From Gemmata massiliana (GTDB taxonomy: Bacteria; Planctomycetota; Planctomycetia; Gemmatales; Gemmataceae): a DNA stretch of 64,000 nt. Below the pieces are notes generated by a model. That model was not told the origin of the DNA. It saw nothing but the letters and a program-made list of their open reading frames with translations, and searched no databases. Positions 58,803 to 64,000 of the stretch are shown piece after piece; positions within the stretch are counted from its first letter, which is position 1; every line of letters begins with the position of its first letter. The stretch covers positions 7,089,738 through 7,153,737 of the forward strand of contig NZ_LR593886.1 in NCBI RefSeq assembly GCF_901538265.1, given 5' to 3'. The position numbers were made by a program, and so were the translations under genes.

Positions 58803-59236
58803 TAAACCAGTTGTTGGATCAGGACGATGACACCGACCACGAAACCGATCGCGACGATGATCGAGAGTTGAATCAGCCGCTGCGTGTACCAGACCTCGAC
58901 GCCCTTCCCGAACCGCACCCCCATTAGCCCGGACTCGATCCCGGCGGAAATCAGCAGGTCCAGTGGGAGCGCGAGCAGGAAGACAATAATGGCGGCCTCC
59001 CAGGGCGGCAGCCCCGCCGCGTTACAGGCCTCGTGAACGACCCGGTCCAGAACGCCCACCGCCATCACCAGCGAGAGCCACGCCACGAACATGATCCCGG
59101 ACGCGACCATCACCGTCGGCTTCGGCAACCCACAGAGCACGCACGACGAGCGGTAAATGAACGTGAGGGCGAATAGCGTAACCGGCACCAGCATTAAGAA
59201 GAAGAGGCAGGCGGCGCATACGATCAGGAATCCCAC
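58802..59236 (-). CDS. Four-helix membrane protein, unknown
   Basis: A 144-residue integral membrane protein with four hydrophobic segments (residues about 2-27, 40-62, 76-98, 118-142). Between the first two is SSCVLCGLP, a CxxC pair. GTG 59236 is the best start, with GGAGGGG eight bases upstream; the longer frame to 59275 has charged residues. Its stop overlaps the rlmL-type start (TAATG), indicating co-translation. No family recognised. Confidence 0.7.
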   Translation of the reverse strand: MGFLIVCAACLFFLMLVPVTLFALTFIYRSSCVLCGLPKPTVMVASGIMFVAWLSLVMAVGVLDRVVHEACNAAGLPPWEAAIIVFLLALPLDLLISAGIESGLMGVRFGKGVEVWYTQRLIQLSIIVAIGFVVGVIVLIQQLV

Positions 59237-59368
59237 TACTGGCCCCTCCGCGGAGCAGCGAACCCCGGATCGCACGAAGCGGGCGGGCGCCCGCGTCCCA
59301 CACGTCTCTCAATTCTAACCCCGAAAGCACGCGCCGTTGACGCCGCTCCCGGGTTTTGAAGGCCCGAC

Positions 59369-60628
<1,260 letters not shown>

Positions 60629-60736
60629 CGGTTTCCTTGACTCACGGAGAGTGCCAGAAATTTTGACCACGGATGAACGCCGGCGCGGTGCACCGGCCCG
60701 AACCCGCGATCACACTTCTGCGATCTGCAATGTTCC

Positions 60737-61354
60737 TTATGTTGTACCGACATCCACCCCCGCCGCCCGCAGTTTGTCCCGGAGCGTCCCGTCCGCGCGG
60801 TACACAACCCCCTTCCAACCAAACTTCTCAGCGGCTTCGACGTTCGTGGGGAGGTCGTCGACGAACACGCACTCGCCGGGATCAGCCTGGGCGTGTCGGT
60901 GGACATCGGCGAAGAACGCCGGTTCCGGTTTTCGCGCCCGGGACTTGAACGACGTGCCGAGTTCGTCGAAGTGCGCGAGCACGTTCGCGAACTGCCGCGT
61001 GTACGCATCGAAGTGCGCCTGCGTGGTATTACTCGCGAGCACCACGCGATACTTGGGCTTCAGTAGCGGGATCAGCGAGCACACTTCATCGTTTTGCCAG
61101 AAGATGTCCACGAACGCCGCGACGAACTGCTCGTCGGTGCAAGTGAGCCGCCCGTTGAGCTTCGCCTCGCGAATGTACTCCGCGGTATTAATGGCCCCGC
61201 GCTCGTAGTCGTCCTCGATCGCGCTCCCGTACAGCACGAGCGCGAGTTCCACCGGGTCCATGTCGGTGTAGTCCGCGAGGCGCGCGACCGCGCGACCGTG
61301 GTCGAAAAAGGCGATCACGTTCCCGAAGTCGAAAATCACCGTCTTGATTGGCAT
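60737..61354 (-). CDS. HAD-superfamily phosphatase, YihX-like
   Basis: A 205-residue HAD hydrolase. Motif I is IFDFGNVIAFFD with nucleophile D9 (in the DxGN form of the YihX group), motif II VVLASNTT, motif III RKPEPAFFADV and motif IV CVFVDDLPTNVEAA. YihX removes phosphate from alpha-glucose-1-phosphate; substrate here is not certain. The cap is a small helical insert (residues about 18-85). It lies between the WD40 gene and glyA on the same strand, 30 bp after the WD40 stop. Confidence 0.86.
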   Translation of the reverse strand: MPIKTVIFDFGNVIAFFDHGRAVARLADYTDMDPVELALVLYGSAIEDDYERGAINTAEYIREAKLNGRLTCTDEQFVAAFVDIFWQNDEVCSLIPLLKPKYRVVLASNTTQAHFDAYTRQFANVLAHFDELGTSFKSRARKPEPAFFADVHRHAQADPGECVFVDDLPTNVEAAEKFGWKGVVYRADGTLRDKLRAAGVDVGTT

Positions 61355-61384
61355 GAATCACCACTTGCGAGCGGCCGTTCCCTG

Positions 61385-64000
61385 CTACTTCCCGGGAAAC
61401 TTCAGGATAGCCGCGGCCGGGTCGATTTTGTTCCGCGGAACGCCCGAATAACCGACCACGATTCTGTTCCCGTCCGGGAAGATCGTCATCGTATGAATCG
61501 GCCCGAAGTCGCGTTCCGCGCCGGCAACGCGCTTGCCGTCCGCTGCGCTCCACACGGCGAGGTACGACTTCCCGCGCGGGGCCGCGCCCGCGGTAACGAG
61601 CTGGTTCCCGTCCGGGGTGAAGCGCACCGCGTGTACCCAGCCCGGGTGCGACGGCGCGGGTTCGCCCGGAAACACGGGTTTGAGGTCGGGGTTCTGGAAG
61701 TCGCGCAAAACCTTCCCCGTCGCCACGTCCCACAGTTTCACCGTCCTGTCACTCGACGAGGACGCGAGGAACTTCCCGTCCTTCGAGAGCGCGAGTCCGA
61801 ACACTTGGTCGCGGTGCCCGCTCGGACCGTCGTCCTTCTTCGGCGGGGGCGCTTTGTCGTCTTTTTTCGGTTCCAGTGCCGGATCTTGTGCGCCCTTAAA
61901 TTCGCGTACCAGTGTCCCACCCGCGGCATCCCATAATTTGATGCTCTTGTCGTAGCTCGCGGTGAAAATCTGCTTGTAATCGTTCGACCACAGCACCGCG
62001 TAAATCGGGTTCTGCACTTGTTGCGGGGCCGTGGTGACGTGCGCGTTCACCTGTTTCAGAACGGCGTTCTTGGCGAGGTCGTAGGTCCGCAGAACGCCGT
62101 CGTGACAACCGGTCGCGAGCACGTTCCCGGTGTCGTCGAACGCGACACAGTCGACGAGATTCGGGTGCTGGAACGTCTTCACCGGAACGTCGGTCGCGAG
62201 ACGGAACCGGCGCGCCTGTTTGTCGGCCGCAGTGATAGTGAACTGGCCGTCCGCACTGAACGCCACCGCGCTCGCCGCCACCGGGTGCGGGAACGTCTGG
62301 ATCTGGCGCCCGAACTCAGCCGGCACGGGTTGCCCCGGAGTGAAGCCCACGTTCCACGCGACCGCGTTGTTCTCCTTGTCCTTGACCAGCGCGACCAGCA
62401 CCGTGTTCGTCGGCTGGAACGCAAGACCCACGACCGGCCCGCCGGCGGCGATCGTGCCCACGAGCTTCGCGTCGCTCACCGTGTAGACCTTGATGGAGCC
62501 GTCCGCAACACCGACCGCGACGCGCTGCGAGTCCTTGGAGATCGCAACCGCCGTTGCATCTCCTCCGGCCTCGAACACGCGCTCCTTCGTGCCGTTGTTC
62601 GTGTTCCAGCTCACGACGTCCTTACCCGGCCCGATGCTCAGCACGCGCTCGCTACCGGGCGACACCACTACGCCCGCGGGCTTTCCTTTTCCCAGGGTGA
62701 TGAGGCGTGTGCAGGTAACGGGCGAAATCACGACGCTCTTGTCCGCACTCGCGGTGATGACGGCGGAAGTGGTGGGGTGCGCAACGACTCCTCGCACCGC
62801 CCCGGTGTGCAGAAACGTCTGATAAGCCGTGCCCGTTGCGACATCCACGAGTACCGCGATGTTGTCGCTGCGCCCGACGAGCAAGCGCGTTTTGTCCGCG
62901 TTGAAGCTGAGGCTGAGCACGTCGGCCGGTTGCGTCAGTTTCCCAGCCTCTTTGCCGTCCATGAGGGTCCAGAGCAACACGTCCTTACCCACACTGGCCG
63001 CGAGCGTGAGGTTATCGCGGCTCTGGGTGAGTGTGGTTGCAGGGGCCGCAAGCGGGCCAATCTCGCGCACCGGCTTCTCGGGCTTGGTCACGTCCCACAC
63101 ACGAATCAGCTTGTCCGCGCCCGCGGTGATAACTTGGCCGTTCGCGCGGTTCACCAGCGCCGCAGTGACCTTGCCCGTGTGCGCCTTGATGTCGTACTTC
63201 GTGCGGCTCGGTTCCTTGCCGTCTTTGTCCTTCGGCAGTTTCGTATCGAGGGGCAGGTTCCACCCTTTCAGCGCGCCGTCCGCACCTGCGGTGAACAGGA
63301 TCGGTTGCGAGGGGTGAAACACCGCTGCGGTTGTGCCGCCCGCATGCGCCAGTACGTCGCCTTTTGGCTTACCCTGGCGGTCCCAGGCGATCACCTGACC
63401 GTCCGCGCCGCCCGCAACGACCGTATTCGTGTCCGGAGACAGAGCAACGCTCTCGATGTTCCCCTTCGCGCCCGCGAACGTGCCTGCCGCCTGGTTGTTG
63501 CTCGTGGAACCGATCGTCACGACTTTGTCCGCGGTCGCGTAGAGCACGGTGTTGCCGTCGGCCGTGGAATAGAACGCAGTCACGGCTTCTTTGAGTCCGG
63601 GGAAAGTCCGCGTTGGTTGTGCGGGCGTCTGCCAGAACCGCAACACACCGTCGGCACTCGTCGTAAAAGCCCCCTGACTATCGGGGCGAACGGCGAGGCC
63701 CGTAATATCCGCGGTGCCCGCACCGTAGCTCGCAATCAGCTTCCCGTCCGCACCGTTGAAGAAGCGAATCAACTTGTCCGCACCCGCCGTTACCCACACA
63801 TTCCCCGAAGCGAGGTAACCCACTCCCAGAACCGCACCGGTGTGTCCCTTCAGTTCGATCGCGCCCTTCTCTTCACCAACTGGGAACACTTTCACCACAC
63901 CGTCCGCACCGGCCACCGCAAACGTCTTGCCGTCACTCGCGACCGTCACGTTCATTGTGGCGCCGGTGGTCGCGAACGTTTTCACGGGTGCTGATACCGG
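61385..64000 (-). CDS. WD40-repeat protein, partial (N-terminus outside window)
   Basis: An open frame running off the right edge; 872 codons are visible. It consists of many WD40 blades, recognisable as VAVSPDG/VAFSADG...W-D units (IESVALSPDTNTVVAGGADGQVIAWD, GKVTAALVNRANGQVITAGADKLIRVWD, VFGLALSKDGKFLASSSSDRTVKLWD). At about 14 or more blades it would form two beta-propellers. A charged loop (LEPKKDDKAPPPKKDDGPSG) splits two blades. A GTG at 63985 was considered as start but lies inside the first visible blade, and the codons before it are open, so the gene most likely begins beyond 64000. Planctomycete proteins of this type often carry a DUF1549-like or cytochrome head, but that cannot be seen here. 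Confidence 0.85.
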   Translation of the reverse strand, partial: PVSAPVKTFATTGATMNVTVASDGKTFAVAGADGVVKVFPVGEEKGAIELKGHTGAVLGVGYLASGNVWVTAGADKLIRFFNGADGKLIASYGAGTADITGLAVRPDSQGAFTTSADGVLRFWQTPAQPTRTFPGLKEAVTAFYSTADGNTVLYATADKVVTIGSTSNNQAAGTFAGAKGNIESVALSPDTNTVVAGGADGQVIAWDRQGKPKGDVLAHAGGTTAAVFHPSQPILFTAGADGALKGWNLPLDTKLPKDKDGKEPSRTKYDIKAHTGKVTAALVNRANGQVITAGADKLIRVWDVTKPEKPVREIGPLAAPATTLTQSRDNLTLAASVGKDVLLWTLMDGKEAGKLTQPADVLSLSFNADKTRLLVGRSDNIAVLVDVATGTAYQTFLHTGAVRGVVAHPTTSAVITASADKSVVISPVTCTRLITLGKGKPAGVVVSPGSERVLSIGPGKDVVSWNTNNGTKERVFEAGGDATAVAISKDSQRVAVGVADGSIKVYTVSDAKLVGTIAAGGPVVGLAFQPTNTVLVALVKDKENNAVAWNVGFTPGQPVPAEFGRQIQTFPHPVAASAVAFSADGQFTITAADKQARRFRLATDVPVKTFQHPNLVDCVAFDDTGNVLATGCHDGVLRTYDLAKNAVLKQVNAHVTTAPQQVQNPIYAVLWSNDYKQIFTASYDKSIKLWDAAGGTLVREFKGAQDPALEPKKDDKAPPPKKDDGPSGHRDQVFGLALSKDGKFLASSSSDRTVKLWDVATGKVLRDFQNPDLKPVFPGEPAPSHPGWVHAVRFTPDGNQLVTAGAAPRGKSYLAVWSAADGKRVAGAERDFGPIHTMTIFPDGNRIVVGYSGVPRNKIDPAAAILKFPGK

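Noticed and set aside
62018..63994. Plus-strand open frame of 658 codons opposite the WD40 gene
   Set aside because: Antisense shadow of the WD40 repeats; its periodicity only mirrors the repeats on the other strand.

Overview
The window is high-GC bacterial DNA from a planctomycete, most likely of the Gemmata group (family Gemmataceae). The marker families are a TIGR02996 'repeat-companion' protein, a TIGR03067-like secreted protein, a DUF1501 plus DUF1549/DUF1553 pair, a CRTAC1-type FG-GAP/UnbV protein, an extracytoplasmic sigma factor fused to WD40 repeats, and many secreted or lipid-anchored proteins of unknown role. It is ordinary chromosome: no rRNA, CRISPR array, prophage or intact transposase was seen. 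It does carry many palindromic intergenic repeats.

Layout. 0-5.3 kb: a minus-strand sugar-acid cassette (enolase-superfamily dehydratase, DHDPS-family aldolase, MFS carrier, ceramidase-like protein); the last three genes are joined by 4-bp ATGA overlaps. 5.4-13.4 kb: TIGR02996 protein and acetamidase/formamidase; a two-gene nuclease-like unit (RusA-like plus a protein with a HEPN-type motif); small secreted proteins, an SRPBCC protein and a glycosyltransferase. 13.6-20.3 kb: parvulin-type isomerase, zinc metalloprotease, HEAT-repeat protein and an isolated ribosomal protein L3 gene. 20.4-23.9 kb: peroxide-defence cluster (TetR regulator, AhpD-like protein, exported catalase, ankyrin protein). 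24-33.8 kb: GH16 glycosidase, a frameshifted zinc-ribbon gene, a thioredoxin-like lipoprotein, signal peptidase II, a phosphofructokinase with pyrophosphate-type signatures, a histidine kinase, Hsp20, pyrophosphatase and a NADAR protein. 33.8-43.4 kb: sigma/WD40 fusion, a LolD/FtsX-type ABC system, a hemolysin-III-family membrane protein and an ABC-F ATPase. 44-52.7 kb: DUF1501, lipoprotein, DUF1549/1553, TauE-type transporter and CRTAC1-like protein. 52.9-57.4 kb: a translationally coupled operon of M19 dipeptidase, a flavin oxidoreductase fused to CutC, and a membrane-anchored Ser/Thr kinase. 57.7-64 kb: an RlmL-type methyltransferase, a membrane protein, glyA, a HAD phosphatase and a WD40 protein cut by the window edge.

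The most unusual items are the oxidoreductase-CutC fusion inside an operon with two ATGA overlaps (52944-57357); the RusA-like/HEPN-motif pair (7824-8916); a modular, MITE-like repeat family with perfect 29-bp arms in two copies, each copy lying just downstream of a gene; and a recurrent paired GTTAGC motif with 10-11 bp period in AT-rich gaps. No database search was possible. Family assignments rest on recognised motifs and overall sequence character, and functions are inferred from family membership.
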